Positions 28,785 through 39,400 of a stretch of 64,000 bases of DNA are shown here, piece after piece. How positions within the stretch are numbered: the first letter of the stretch is position 1; the number at the start of each line of letters is the position of its first letter. The stretch covers positions 444,920 to 508,919 of the forward strand of contig CAUYUJ010006524.1 in NCBI GenBank assembly GCA_963575745.1, given 5' to 3'. The notes beneath the pieces are model-generated. The model worked only from the letters and a program-made list of their open reading frames with translations, searched no databases and was not told the origin of the DNA. The position numbers and the translations under genes are program-made. The stretch comes from Prorocentrum cordatum. Its lineage: Eukaryota; Sar; Dinophyceae; Prorocentrales; Prorocentraceae.

Positions 28785-29400
28785 GAAGGGCTGTCTTGGG
28801 GCCCTTTGGAAAGCTTTCTTGGGTTCTCTTGGAGGCCCCCTAGGTTTGTTGAGGGTCGTAGGGCCGTCGTGGAGTCCGAGGCTGTCGCCTGGTGTCTCTT
28901 TGGGCCGTCTTGGAGCCTTCATGGGACACTCCTGGGCTGTCTCAGGGCTGTCTTCGGCTTCGAGTAGGGTGTCGACTACAGAATTGATTTACCCCATAAT
29001 TTATTTTCTCGTCGAGATCCTGGAAATACGTATACTATCACGTACATCTACGAACGTTCTACACATTTCTCCTGGATCCGACAAGAGACCGAATTTTTGG
29101 GTACATCGACTCTGCAGTCGATCTCCTACTCGAATGCTGTGTTGCGAGCAATTTGGAAGATCTCTTGGAACGCCTTGATGTGTTTGGAGCGTCTTGGGGG
29201 TTCGGAACGATTCCCAGTGCACTGTAGAGGCCTTGCGGGAGGGTCTGGGGCTCGTCTGTGGCGGTCGGGGAGGTTCTTCTGGTGGTCTTGGGATCGACTT
29301 GACAGCTAAGTCGGGCGACCTTGGAGTCGTATTGCGTTTCTTGGGCTCTCTTGTCGCCTTGGTGGGCCCTTTCTGATGTCTCTTGGGCCGTTCATTGAGA
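28785..29400 (+). repeat. Degenerate CTTGGAGGCC-type repeat region
   Basis: Scattered CTTGG-GGCC and GGGCCGTCTTGG words, related to the arrays at 31.6-33.7 kb. No gene is supported. Confidence 0.5.
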
Positions 29401-29416
29401 TGCCGATATGTGCATG

Positions 29417-29425
<9 letters not shown>

Positions 29426-29449
<24 letters not shown>

Positions 29450-29451
29450 GT
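29426..29451. repeat. TA microsatellite at left edge of composite element
   Basis: A TA run directly before the left end of the composite element. A similar TA-rich run (31540-31570) follows its right end. Confidence 0.85.
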
Positions 29452-29724
29452 GAAAATAGATAGCATCCCCCAGTTGCAGGTAAGAGTGAGGTGGGCGGTG
29501 GGGACGTCGGCAGTCTGCGAGGCTCTGAAGAAGCCCGCCGCAGGCGCCTAATTCTTACAATTCATACAACGAGCTCGCCGCAGGCGCCGATTTTGTCGTT
29601 AAAGCAATGTGGGTGGGTCGCGGGGGTGGGTCGCGGGTGGGTCGCGGACGGGTCGCGGACGGGTCGCGGGTAGTGGGTCGTGGGTGGGTCGCGGGCCAGG
29701 TCGCGGGGGGGACGACGACGAGTG

Positions 29725-30850
29725 AGTAGTGCGCAGTGAGTAGTGAGTAGTGAGTAGTGAATAGTGAGTAGTGAATAGTGAGTGGTGGGGAGTGGGTAGT
29801 GAGTAGCGAGTAGAGGGTAGCGGGTAGTGAATAGCGAGTCGCGAAAAAAGGACATTGTGAGTAGTGATCAGGGAGTATCGAGCAGTGAGTAGTGAGTGGT
29901 GAGTAGTAAGTACGGAGTAGTGAGTAGTGAGTAATGAGTAATGAGAAGTGAGAAGTGGGTATTGAGGAGTGGGTAGTGGGTAGTGCGTAGGGTGTAGACA
30001 GTAGTGCGTAGTGGGTATTGAGTAGTGAGTCGTGAGTAGTGAGTAATGGGTACTGAATGGTGAGTAGCGAGTAACGACTTGTGACTAATTACTAGTGGGT
30101 AGTGAGTAGTGCGTAGTGGGTAGCGAATCTTTGCGTATTGAGTAGCGAGTAGCGAGTAGTGAGTAGTGAGCAGTAAGTGCTCTGTAGGGAGTAGGAAGTA
30201 GCGAACAGCGGATAGTGAGTAGTGAGTTGTGCGAGCAGTTAACTGTGAGCATTCAGTAGTGAGTAGTGGGTAGTGGTTTGTGAGTTGTGAGTAGTGCTTA
30301 GTGAGTAGAGGGCAGTGAGTCGCGTTTAGTGAGTAGTGAGTATCGAGGACTGGGTAGAAATCAGTGAATAGCGAGGTGGGGGTAGTGAGTAGGGGGTAGT
30401 GAGTAGTTAGTAGTGGGAACGTAGCCAGTAGCAAGTAGTGGGTAATGAATGGTGCGTATTGGGTAGCGAGTAGGGTGTTGGGAGTAGCGAATAGTGAGTA
30501 GTGGATAGTGAGTAGTGAGTAGTGAGTACGATGTAGGGAGTCGGGAGTAGTGAGTAGCGAGTGGTGGATAGTGAGTAGTGAGTTGTGGGCAGTGAGTAGT
30601 GAGTAGTGCAGTGAGTAGTGAGTAGTGGATCGTGTTAGTGAGTAGTGATTTGTGATTAATGAATAGTGGCCAGTGGGTTGTGTTTAGTGAGTAGTGAGTC
30701 GTGAGTAGTGGATAGTGAGTAGTGATAGTGAGTAGTGGGCAGTGAGTTGTGAGTCGTGCGTATCGAACAGCGAGCAATGAGAAGAGAGTAGTGAGTAGCG
30801 AGTAGTGAGTAGTGGGTAGTGAGTAGTGCGTAATGAGTAGTGAGTATTGT
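29725..30850 (+). repeat. 7-mer satellite (AGTAGTG / GTGAGTA)
   Basis: About 1.1 kb of GTGAGTAGTGAGTAG-type sequence with frequent point variants (GTGGGTAG, GCGAGTAG). Minus-strand frames over it translate to Thr-His-Tyr-Ser-Leu-Leu repeats and are not genes. Confidence 0.92.
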
Positions 30851-31386
30851 TTGGGGATAGGATTAGGGCTTGGGGTTACGGTGAATTGTTACGGTAAGAG
30901 TGAGGATTAGTGTTGGGGGTCGTATGGGTCGGGTTCCGGAGCCCAGGGGCGTCGTGGCGAAAGGGGGGGAGGAGGCGGCCAGGTCGAGCAGGCGGGTTGC
31001 TGAAGAATGCGTCCTGAATGAATCGCGAGAAGGTCTCGAGCGATAGCGCGATTTCCGAGTAAGTCTTGAGGACATCCACAGCGAGAGCGTGATTCTAGAA
31101 AGTCGAGGGCGTGGCCTGAAAGCATTGCAAGGAAGTCCTTCGCGAGAGCGCGATTGTTCTGCATAACTTGTGAGGAAGTCCCGCGCGAGAGCGTAGTGTT
31201 TCAATACAACGTGATGAAGTATCAGGCGGGAGCCGTTGATGTTGATGTAACTCGGGGGCCAGGGGCGCATTTTGACGCTCAAGACTTTCCCTGAAAAAAC
31301 GGGTGCGAGCCCCGGGGTCAGTTGAAACATACCATGTGCACCGGGCGGGGTGGATCAACAATAACCATTCGTCAGAAATGTGAGCT
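30851..31386. other. Non-repetitive interior of composite element
   Basis: About 535 bp between the 7-mer satellite and the AAC run. It has loosely repeated GAGAGCG(C/T)GATT words at about 31020-31200 (for example near 31080, 31145 and 31185). No coding feature could be assigned. Confidence 0.4.
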
Positions 31387-31464
31387 CAACAACAACAACA
31401 GCAGCAGCAACAACAACAACAACAATCCGCACCGCATAACCTCATTTCAGTCACGCGCCCAGGG

Positions 31465-31509
31465 ACAGTGAAGGGTGCAGAGCGGTTGCCGCTCTGCACC
31501 CTTCACTGT
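31465..31509. repeat. Perfect 21-bp hairpin with 3-nt loop
   Basis: Arms 31465-31485 and 31489-31509 are exact reverse complements around a TTG loop; the arm begins ACAGTGAAGGGTGCAGAGC. It lies at the right end of the composite element. Confidence 0.9.
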
Positions 31510-31599
31510 GATATAACTATATATAGTTATATTTATATGCGTCTGCAAACATATATATATATATACATATGTATTGAGCAGCATATCGTTTTACGATGT

Positions 31600-33700
31600 T
31601 CGTATCTCGGGCGCCCTCCGGAGAGTCGTATGGCAGCCTTTGGAGGACCACATTGTGACAATTTCGGGCGTTCTTTGGAGCCTGAGTGCTCCTCCATGAA
31701 CTGCTGAGGCCCTGCAGGGGTCCAGGGGCCGTCGTGGATGGTATGGGGGGGGCGAAGGCCGAACATTTGAGAGTCCGGACATCATTGAGATTCCAAAGGG
31801 GATTCACTGCATTTTAGGGTCGCCTTGGGGGTATTTGGGTCTGTTCTGGGGCCGTCTTCGGGGCCCCATGGCCCGTCTGAGGGCTATCGTGGCGGCTTCT
31901 TGGGGCCTTCTTGGATGGCCTCGGAAGCCACTCAGGCCGTCTTGAGGCCGTTTCGGGCATTCTTGGGACTTTCTTGTACCGTCTTGGAGGCCATCTTGAC
32001 ATTTTTTGGGAAGAAAGCTTTGATAATATTGTTTGGCCCATTGTTTCAGGGTGGACGGCGGCATCGGCCGAGATCCTGCCAAAAGATTCCTGCGTCAACC
32101 GTCTACCACGCCAGCACCCCTCCGCCAGCGACAGAGGCGGCGGATCGAAGACGCCTACGGCGAGTCACCGCCGCCGCCTGCCTTGTAGGATACGCTTATG
32201 TGTTCAAACGTGTGGGCAAAGTTTGGCCACGCTATTGGACCATGTGTTCCCCCAGCCGTTGTGGAAGCCCTTCGGCGCGGGGGAGGATGAGCAGAGAAAA
32301 CGAAAAGGAGTACGAGGAGAAGGACGAGGAGACCTCTTGGGAGCTTATTGGACCATTTTGGGGGTCCTACTGGGGGCTTCCTGGAGGCATCTTGGAGGCC
32401 TCTTTGGGGCCTCCTTGAGCCTCTTGGGGGCCTTTGGGGGCTCCTTGGGAGCTTCTTTGGCCGTCTTACTGCGTTCCTAGCTCGTTTGGCTGTCGGAAGC
32501 CGTCGTGGGAGCCTCTTTGGGCCGTCTTAGGGGCCCTCTTGGGGCGCTTCAGAGCCGTCCTGACAGCCATCTTGGGCGTCTGGGAGGCCTTTTTCGGCCT
32601 TCTTTGGACCCTCTGGGGGCCGTCTCGGGGGCCTCTTGGGCCGTCCTGGGGCCATCTTGGAGCCTCTTAGGCGATCGTGAGGCAATATTGGGAGCCTGTT
32701 GAGCCGTCATGGACAGTCTGAAGGCCGAATAGAAGCAAAGGGCGCCATCCTTCAAACACCTAAGGCAAATCCATGATGTTGGCCTCTTCGGGCCCTCCTG
32801 GAGGACCTCTTGGAGGCCTCATGGCCCATCTTGGAGGCCTCTCGAGGGCCTCTTTACCCGTTTTAGGGCGTTTCTGGTCCGTCTGACGCCGTCGGAAGCC
32901 GTCGTGTGGACCTCTCTGGGCTGACTTGGGGCCCTCTTGGGGTGCTCCAGGGCCGTCTTGGAGGCCATCTTGGGCGCTTTGGAGACCTCTTGGGCCGTCT
33001 TGGGGCCCTCTTGGGGCCGTCTTTGGCCTTTTGGTCCATTCTGGGGGCTCTTGGGCCGCCTCGGGCCGTCGGGAGGCCGAAAAGAAACAAATGCCAACAT
33101 CCTTCAACAACCTAGGGAAAATAAATGATTTTGGCCTCTTCGAGCCTTCCAAGAGGACCTCTGGGAGATCTCGTTGGCCGTCCTGGGGGCCTCTTGGGCC
33201 GTCTTGGAGGCCTCTTGGAGGCCTGTGGGGCCGTCTTGGGCCGCCTTGGAGACTGCTGAGGCGCACTTGGAGACATCTTGGACTCTCGGGCCGTCTTCGC
33301 GGCCATCTTGGATTATTTTGGGCAGACTTCGAGACCATCTTGGCCGTCTTGGAGGCCATCTTGGGTTGTCTTAGGGGATTTGTTGCGGACGTTGTGCTCG
33401 TTTGCGGTCCCTTGTGGGTGGCGGGCCGAAGCCCCAGGGGCAGTTCTTTGGGAACAAAAACCAAACCGCAAGAAGTTCAGCACGCTGGAGCCTCCGCGGG
33501 CCTCTCGGGGGCCTCCTGTGGGCATGCTGTCTTTGTCGGGGGGCTTCTTGGATGAAAGTGCTTGCAATGTGAGTTGGCATTCCCCCTCGTGGACCCCTCT
33601 TGGGACCGTATTGGGGACCTCTTGGGGCCCACTTGAGGCCCTCTTGGGAAGATTTTGGGGGCGTCCTGGTCCTTTGCTTACGCTGCTCAAGCCGAGCAGG
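31600..33700 (+). repeat. Degenerate ~356-bp tandem repeat built of CTTGGGGGCC words
   Basis: Blocks starting with GGCCGAAAAGAAACAAATGC (33072), its relative at 32715 and a decayed one near 33425 are spaced ~356 bp apart. Each is followed by a CATCCTTCAA...AATGATTTTGGCCTCTTCG-type segment and then many CTTGGGGCC, GGCCGTCTTGG and CTTGGAGGCC words. Long frames on both strands reflect the repeat and encode Leu/Gly/Trp/Ser or Pro/Arg/Gln repeats. Confidence 0.65.
32131..32181. repeat. Family C hairpin repeat, copy 2
   Basis: AGGCGGCGG and CCGCCGCCT arms (32135-32143 and 32171-32179) flank ATCGAAGACGCCTACGGCG. Confidence 0.7.
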
Positions 33701-34555
33701 CTAGCATCAGAACGTTTAACATAGTTTTCAGCTATCTTAGTCTCCTAGGACGGTCCCCCCGGCTTCAATAAGAGAGTCAAGGAGGCTCTTAGGAGGGCTT
33801 CCCGACGGACCCTGTCGCGATATTAGGCAATGTTGGTGTGGATTGCAACCACGCCTCCACGGCCCATGGACAAGTCACGCGAGGAAAATGAGCACCCGAG
33901 ACCGCCAGGGAGCGCCCGTCAACTAGGGCTCCGGGGCCTCTGAAAAGCGTTTGCAGTACCAGGCGCAGGGAAAGCAGCGACGGGACCCGAGGACGCTCAA
34001 TTCAGTGCCTGCGGCACGGTGGCGGGCAGGCATCGAGGCGGAGTCCCCCCCCCCATCCGCGGCCGCTTTCCTGCCCGGCCGCGGCGGGCGCCCTGACCGC
34101 CCCGCTGGCTGGCACGCGCACGCGGACACGAGGCAGGGCGGCCTGAAAGCGCCCCAGCGCGGGGGCGTGGCAGTCCGAGCGGCGCGTGCTGGAGGCGCGC
34201 TGCTGCCGGTGCCCCCCCCCCCCTCGGCGGCGAAATCGGAACCCTGCCCTCGCCAGTCAACGATTCGGGCAAGTCGATGGGCGGCGGGGGCATTGCTCGG
34301 AACGCGTCGCACACGTGGCGAAGTCCGTTCCCCACCTCCGCCTCGCGTCGGTTCAGGAGATTCGGCGATTGGCGGGGGCAGGGCCCACATGTCGCCAACG
34401 ACCCCCTCCCATTTCTCTCCCCCACGCGGCGGCGCGCGCAAGGGGGTGGCGATGGGAGGGGGGAGGGTTCTAAGAAGGCGGCGGCGGGGGGCGGCGTCTC
34501 TAAGGAGGCAGAGGGCCTCTAGAAACCTCCCCTCCTCGACTTTCGAGGAGCCTCC
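33701..34555. other. No gene seen
   Basis: GC-rich sequence with long open frames on both strands at 33920-34690 but no recognisable domain. G- and C-runs occur at 34040-34060 and 34205-34225. Confidence 0.45.
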
Positions 34556-34557
34556 TG

Positions 34558-34703
34558 GTACAGTCGGACCGAGGCATAAGATCGAGGTCAGGTCGGCTCG
34601 GGGACTGTACCCCAGAAGGTACCCGTGGGATGTTCAGCGCGCTTTGGCTTCGGAGGGTCTCGTGCTCTTGCAGGGTGTTCTTCTTTCATAGGTCCGACTG
34701 TAC
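34558..34703. mobile_element. 146-bp element with 13-bp terminal inverted repeats
   Basis: GTACAGTCGGACC at 34558-34570 and GGTCCGACTGTAC at 34691-34703 are exact inverted repeats. The interior has no coding capacity. Length and structure resemble a MITE; no second copy was noticed. Confidence 0.55.
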
Positions 34704-35040
34704 AGCGGGGTGGCCAGGACTCCTACCCGGAACATGGGCCATCACACCAACGTGTGCGACCGTTACATGTTATGATCGCATCGCTCGCTCGGCCCCTTTG
34801 TCCGCGGCCGTCCTCGCATCCGTCCCGCCTCCCACGAGAGGTCCCATGTGCTGGCATCGGTGCAAAACAGGTACGAATACCAGAAAGTCTAGCAGGCTCT
34901 TGGCATGCAGTTCGACAAGAAAGTCATTACTAACGCTTCCCTCGTACCTTTGCTGCGCCGCCTTTACCCTCCAAATGAGGGTTGGCGGCGCCATCTGACC
35001 AACATTGACACTAATATTCGAAAAAGCTCGTTCTGTGGTC
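34704..35040. other. No gene seen
   Basis: Non-repetitive sequence without a supported coding region. Confidence 0.4.
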
Positions 35041-35044
35041 GCTT

Positions 35045-35150
35045 GGAGGGGGGGGGGGTTGGAACCGGACCCCCGCCCCGTGGATGGGGGGGGGGGTTCG
35101 AACCCCCCCCCTTCCCGTGACGGAGGGGGGGGGGTCGTCACCCCCCCCTT
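35045..35150. repeat. G-run / C-run tract
   Basis: Alternating runs of 7-11 G and C around GGTTCGAACC and GGGTCGTCACCC. The inverted runs can fold, and G-quadruplex formation is possible. Confidence 0.7.
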
Positions 35151-35308
35151 CTCCCTCCTCCTCCCCTACTTTTCCTCTTTCCCTCTCCTCGGGCCAGCGC
35201 CTGCGTCGGCGGCGGCTGGCGGCGGCGGCGGGGACGGCGATTTCCTTTGCTGGGCCGGCGCCGGCGCCTGCGGCGGCGGGCGGCGGCGGCCGGGAGCGTC
35301 GAGGAAAA

Positions 35309-35885
35309 CGGTGTTTGTGGTGGTGGTGGTGGTGGTGGTGGTGGTGGTGGTGGTGGTGGTGGTGGTGGTGGGTTGTGGTGGTGGTGGTGGCGGTGGTGGT
35401 GGTTGTAGTGGTGGTGGTGTGGTGGTTTGTTGTGGTGGTGGTGGTTGCGGTGGTGGGTGGTGGTGATGCTGGTGGTGGTGGTGGTTTGGTGGTGGTGTGG
35501 TGGTGGTGGTTTGATGGTGGTGTGGTGGTGGTTTGTGGCGGTGGTGGTAACAATTGGTTGTGGTGGTGGCCGTAGTTTGTGGAGGTGGTGCTGGTGGTGG
35601 TGGTGGTGGCGGTGGTGGTGGTGGTGGTGTGGTGGTTTGTGGTGCTGGTGGGTTTTGCTACTGGTCGTGGTGGTGGTTGTGGCGGTGGTGGTGGTGGTGT
35701 GGTAGATGTGGTGTTGGTGGTAGTGGTGGCGGGTTTTTGTCGTGGTGGTGGTGATGGTGAGTTGTGGTGGTGGTGGTGGTGGTTGTGGTGGTGGTGGTGG
35801 CTGTGATGGTGGTGGTGGTGTGGTGGGTTGGTGGTGGTGTTGGTGGGTTGAGGCGGTGGTGGTGGTGGTAGTGGTGGTGGTGGTA
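35309..35885 (+). repeat. GTG (GGT) microsatellite, ~575 bp
   Basis: A long imperfect GTG array with rare interruptions. It is flanked on the left (35195-35290) and right (35890-36060) by GGCGCCGGCGCC-rich DNA in related but inverted arrangement. Frames across it are poly-Val/Gly/Trp or poly-His/Thr artefacts. Confidence 0.93.
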
Positions 35886-35889
35886 GTGG

Positions 35890-36060
35890 TGGTAATCGTC
35901 GCTGCGTCCCCGCTGGCGCCGGCGCCGGCGCCGGCGCCAGCGCCCGGGGTGGTGAGGGGGTTTTGAGCCCCCCCCTTTGGACTGCCTCTGGTCATCGTCG
36001 CTGCGTCCCCGCCGTCGGCGGTGCTGACGGCCGCCAGCGCCGGCGCCGGCGCCGAGGGGG
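35890..36060 (+). repeat. ~98-bp duplication with GGCGCC runs
   Basis: CATCGTCGCTGCGTCCCCG or a close variant occurs near 35895 and 35993, each followed by a GGCGCCGGCGCC run. Confidence 0.7.
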
Positions 36061-36185
36061 GGGGGTCGGGAGGTTGGGGGAGAGGGGAGTCCCTTTGGTT
36101 TTGATTGACGGCGCCGAGTGTTGAGGGGACCCCCAGTTCGAAACGCGCCGCCGAATGTTCCCAAGGCGAGCGCCCGTGCAGCGCG

Positions 36186-36231
<46 letters not shown>
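36186..36231. repeat. CT microsatellite
   Basis: A CT dinucleotide run with one TTTC interruption. Confidence 0.9.
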
Positions 36232-36449
36232 ACAATATAAACGCAGCTAGTTTTGCTCTCTGGTGGCACGGTTCGCGCGCGCCCGGCCTCTTTTCCCGTC
36301 GGCCGGCCAGACTACATATACCCAAAATTTCAGACTTGTTGAACGGACATCCTGACCATTGCGTCACGCACATTCTCTCCGATATTCAACTTGGGACCGC
36401 TTTTTGAGGACCATGTTCGAGAATTCTTAGACCAAGAGCCTATCAGCAC

Positions 36450-39400
36450 GATCAATATACTGCCCGAATCCATAATGAATGGGCAACATGTGGTTACCAG
36501 CCGGAAGTTGCACCACGAGATGACGAGACTGTGTTTCTTGTCTCGAAGGTGGATGCACTAAGCGATGGAAAGCAGTGCCACGGCTCAGAAGAAATCCACG
36601 AGGTCGCCGTCGAGACCAATCCCCTGACTGCGTCAGGGGCTCCGACTCGCGTTCTGAATGAACCCCAGCAAGAGCTTCTCGCTGTCGTCGGGAGGAGCGC
36701 CAGCAGAAGGAGGCCCCGGCCGTCGTGACACGCCGCGAGCGGACGCAGACAAAGCGGAGGTAGACTCCGAATGGTATGGGTCAAGCAATGAACCGCCGCC
36801 AACGCCGGTGCCCTTTGATGATTGCGTCGCAGAAGCCTCGCGGGATGACCTGCAAGGGGAATGGCAGAGGTGATGGCCGGCATGCCTGCGCCCGCTCAGC
36901 AGAACGCCGAGGAGGCGGCCGCATCGAGAGCGCATGCGGCGAAGCAGCAAAAGGAGGCCATCAGCCTGCCAGCCAGACCTCCACTCGCGAAGCGGACGAA
37001 GACGGAGGGGATGCCAGAGGAAAACCAAGCGCTCGAATTGGGGGGCAGCCCGGGGGCTGCGCTCTGGGTCGCTCCCACCCCCGCTCAGTTCGCAGAGGAC
37101 TTCACGCGCTTGCCGCCTGGGCCTCGGCGCGGCGAGCCCCCCCCCCCCGCGCTCGCTTGCCGCGGGCCAGGGGCGCGGGGCCCGACCGGCGCGAGACATC
37201 GAGGGCCCGATCGGGCGAATCGCCGTCTTCTGCTTGCACGGCGCGCCCCGATGCATCGAGTTTTCGCATCGAGGAGTCGCGTGCCGACAGCGGCCTCGGG
37301 CGCGCAGCATTCCTTGAACTTTGTTGCCCAGGAAATCGAAGACAATGCAAGGGGGCAGTTTGTCGCGCGCGCCCAGTGAGCTGCCGCCCGTGCAACTTGA
37401 TATTCCTCTGCCCGGAACTTCCCAATTGCACGGCGCTGCATCGCCTCGAATTGCAGCGGGCCGAGGAGAGAAGGCGGGGGTCAAGGGGCCTGGAGACGGC
37501 GCAAACGAGGGACCATATCGTGATGACCGAAGTGCAACGGCGCGCAGCTGCTCGCGTCCGGGCCGAGAGCGACCGCATCGCGATGCTTCGCGCCGTGGAG
37601 CTGGCGCAGGGCGAGGTCAGCGACGCTCGCCGACAGGCGGGGGCCATTGCCTGGGCGGCAAGCGCGAACTGCGTTAGCGACGCCGCCGAAGTTCGCGACG
37701 CACTGGAAAGGACTCACCGCGTGGAGTAGCAAGCGAATGGCGAGGTGACTAGCGCGGCACGGGATATCGAGAAAAGAGCATCACGGCCCATGGAGAATGA
37801 GGGGCGCAGCGCGAGTAGATGCACCAGCGGCAGGCCGAATATCACGCGCGTCAGCAGTTGGAGAAGCATGCGCCCCAGATGAGCCTCGGAGCGGCCAAGG
37901 TCGACAAGGTCAAAGCGGTTCCGCCGCGGGCGGAGGCGCCCGGCCCGGGCATTCGGGGGCCGCGACTCGGTCTTGTGCAACAGCGCTGCGGACCGCGACT
38001 GCGCGCGGCGCGCGGGGTCATCTCGCGGCGTTTACTTTGATGCGACGGAAAAGAAATGCGCCGCCAGCGTCGACGATTCGGCGGAGAAGGGCCAGGGGGC
38101 CGAGAGAAAACGCGAGAGGTAGGGAGGGCGAGGAAGGCGAAATGAAAAGGGAATTCGAGGCGCGGACCGCCTCCCATCCGCACCTGGAGAGGGGCCCTTG
38201 GCTGCCTGCCCCCGCCCAGGGCGCGTCGCGACTGCGCCGCGCGCGCCTCGGAACGCGCGGGCGAGCAGAGGGGGGATGACGTCCCCAGACGGCTGTTGGC
38301 GTTCGGAGACTCTGCCGGGGCCGATCACCGGAGGCTCTTGGAGGTGCTCGCTGGAGCGATGCGGAGCGCGGAGGGCGACGCCGAGGCGAAGGCCAGGAGG
38401 CAGGTGTTGCGCAGAGAAGCGCGCGGAGGCTGCTGCCGCCGCTGAGAAGCAGGCTCAGGAAGAGGAGGAGAAAGCCAGGGAGGAGGCAGAGCGCCGCTCG
38501 AAGAAGGAGAAGAAAGCGGAGCGCGCTCTGGCGGCCCGGCCATGCCCTGCCTGACCCCAGGAAACCTGGCGGCGGCGACGGCGGCGGGGGCAGCGCCTTC
38601 CAGGGGGGGCAGGGCGAGCCCCGGCCTGCCTGGGCGGCGCTGGCCTAGCAGCAGCGCGACCCTGGCCCGCCAGACGACGACGATGATTGTCAAAACGACG
38701 ATTGGGGTGAGGGCTCGGCCAACCCCGACTCAGAGGACGACGAAGACGAGTCGTCCGACTAGGAAGATAGCGATGAAGGGTACCGTCGGTCTGGCCGACG
38801 CGATGGGCCACTTGGAGGTCCGCCTCGCGGCGCAGATGGAGGCGGTGCTCTACCCGACGGAGCGCCGGGCATTGTTGCCCACTGGAACGACGCTGGCAAA
38901 ACGGAGAAGGTGAACATAGAACCCACCCATCCCTGATGCAGCTGGCTACATGACGTGGAGCAGAGGCGCGGTCCGCCACGTTGCGTCGCGCCCCCGCGAC
39001 TGGCAGCAGGCCGCAGCGTGGATCCGGGGAGCGTTCAGCCTCCAGAAAGTGAAGGCCGAGGCGTTGCGGGATTCTGGAAGCATCAGCCGTCTGCTACGGA
39101 GCACGGGGCACAGCGTAGATTAGCCGCGGATTGCAGCTGCTTGGGGGGCAGGGGCCATCGGCGTCAGGGGCGACATCCTTTCGGGGCGCCTCAACGAATC
39201 AAGCCCAACACCCAGAAAAGGGGGGGCACGAACAGGGCGCGAAGGATTCAAACGTTGCGACGCCGCAGTCCAGCATCATGCGCGAGTTCCGCGGAGCGCC
39301 TGGGAGGCGCTGAGCGGGCTGCAGCTGCGCCGGCGGCAAGAGCCGCCAGCGCCGCAGGACCTGCGCTCCGAAGCCGAGTGCCGGGCAGCCGTCCACGGGG

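Larger units (their letters stand above)
29457..31512 (+). mobile_element. Composite microsatellite-carrying element, copy 1
   Basis: A ~2.05-kb unit with the same ordered modules as 56535-58250. The left end contains CAGTTGCAGGTAAGAGTGAG. CCGCCGCAGGCGCC follows near 29535 and 29578, then GTCGCGGGTGG repeats (~29615-29705) and GACGACGACGAG. A large AGTAGTG-type array spans 29725-30850. After ~530 bp of other sequence comes an AAC run (31387-31422). The right end contains AATCCGCACCGC, CAGTCACGC and GCCCAGGGACAGTGAA and finishes in a 21-bp perfect hairpin. No protein is encoded. The shared modules with different satellite content suggest one element family that carries and expands tandem repeats. 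Confidence 0.65.

Noticed and set aside
29562-30777. Minus-strand frames rich in Thr-His-Tyr-Ser-Leu
   Set aside because: Translations of the 7-mer satellite.
33951-34691. 246-codon plus-strand frame at 34 kb
   Set aside because: Low-complexity Pro/Arg/Ala composition with competing open frames on both strands and no recognisable domain.
35011-35995. Frames with poly-Val/Gly/Trp or poly-Thr/His
   Set aside because: Translations of the GTG microsatellite.
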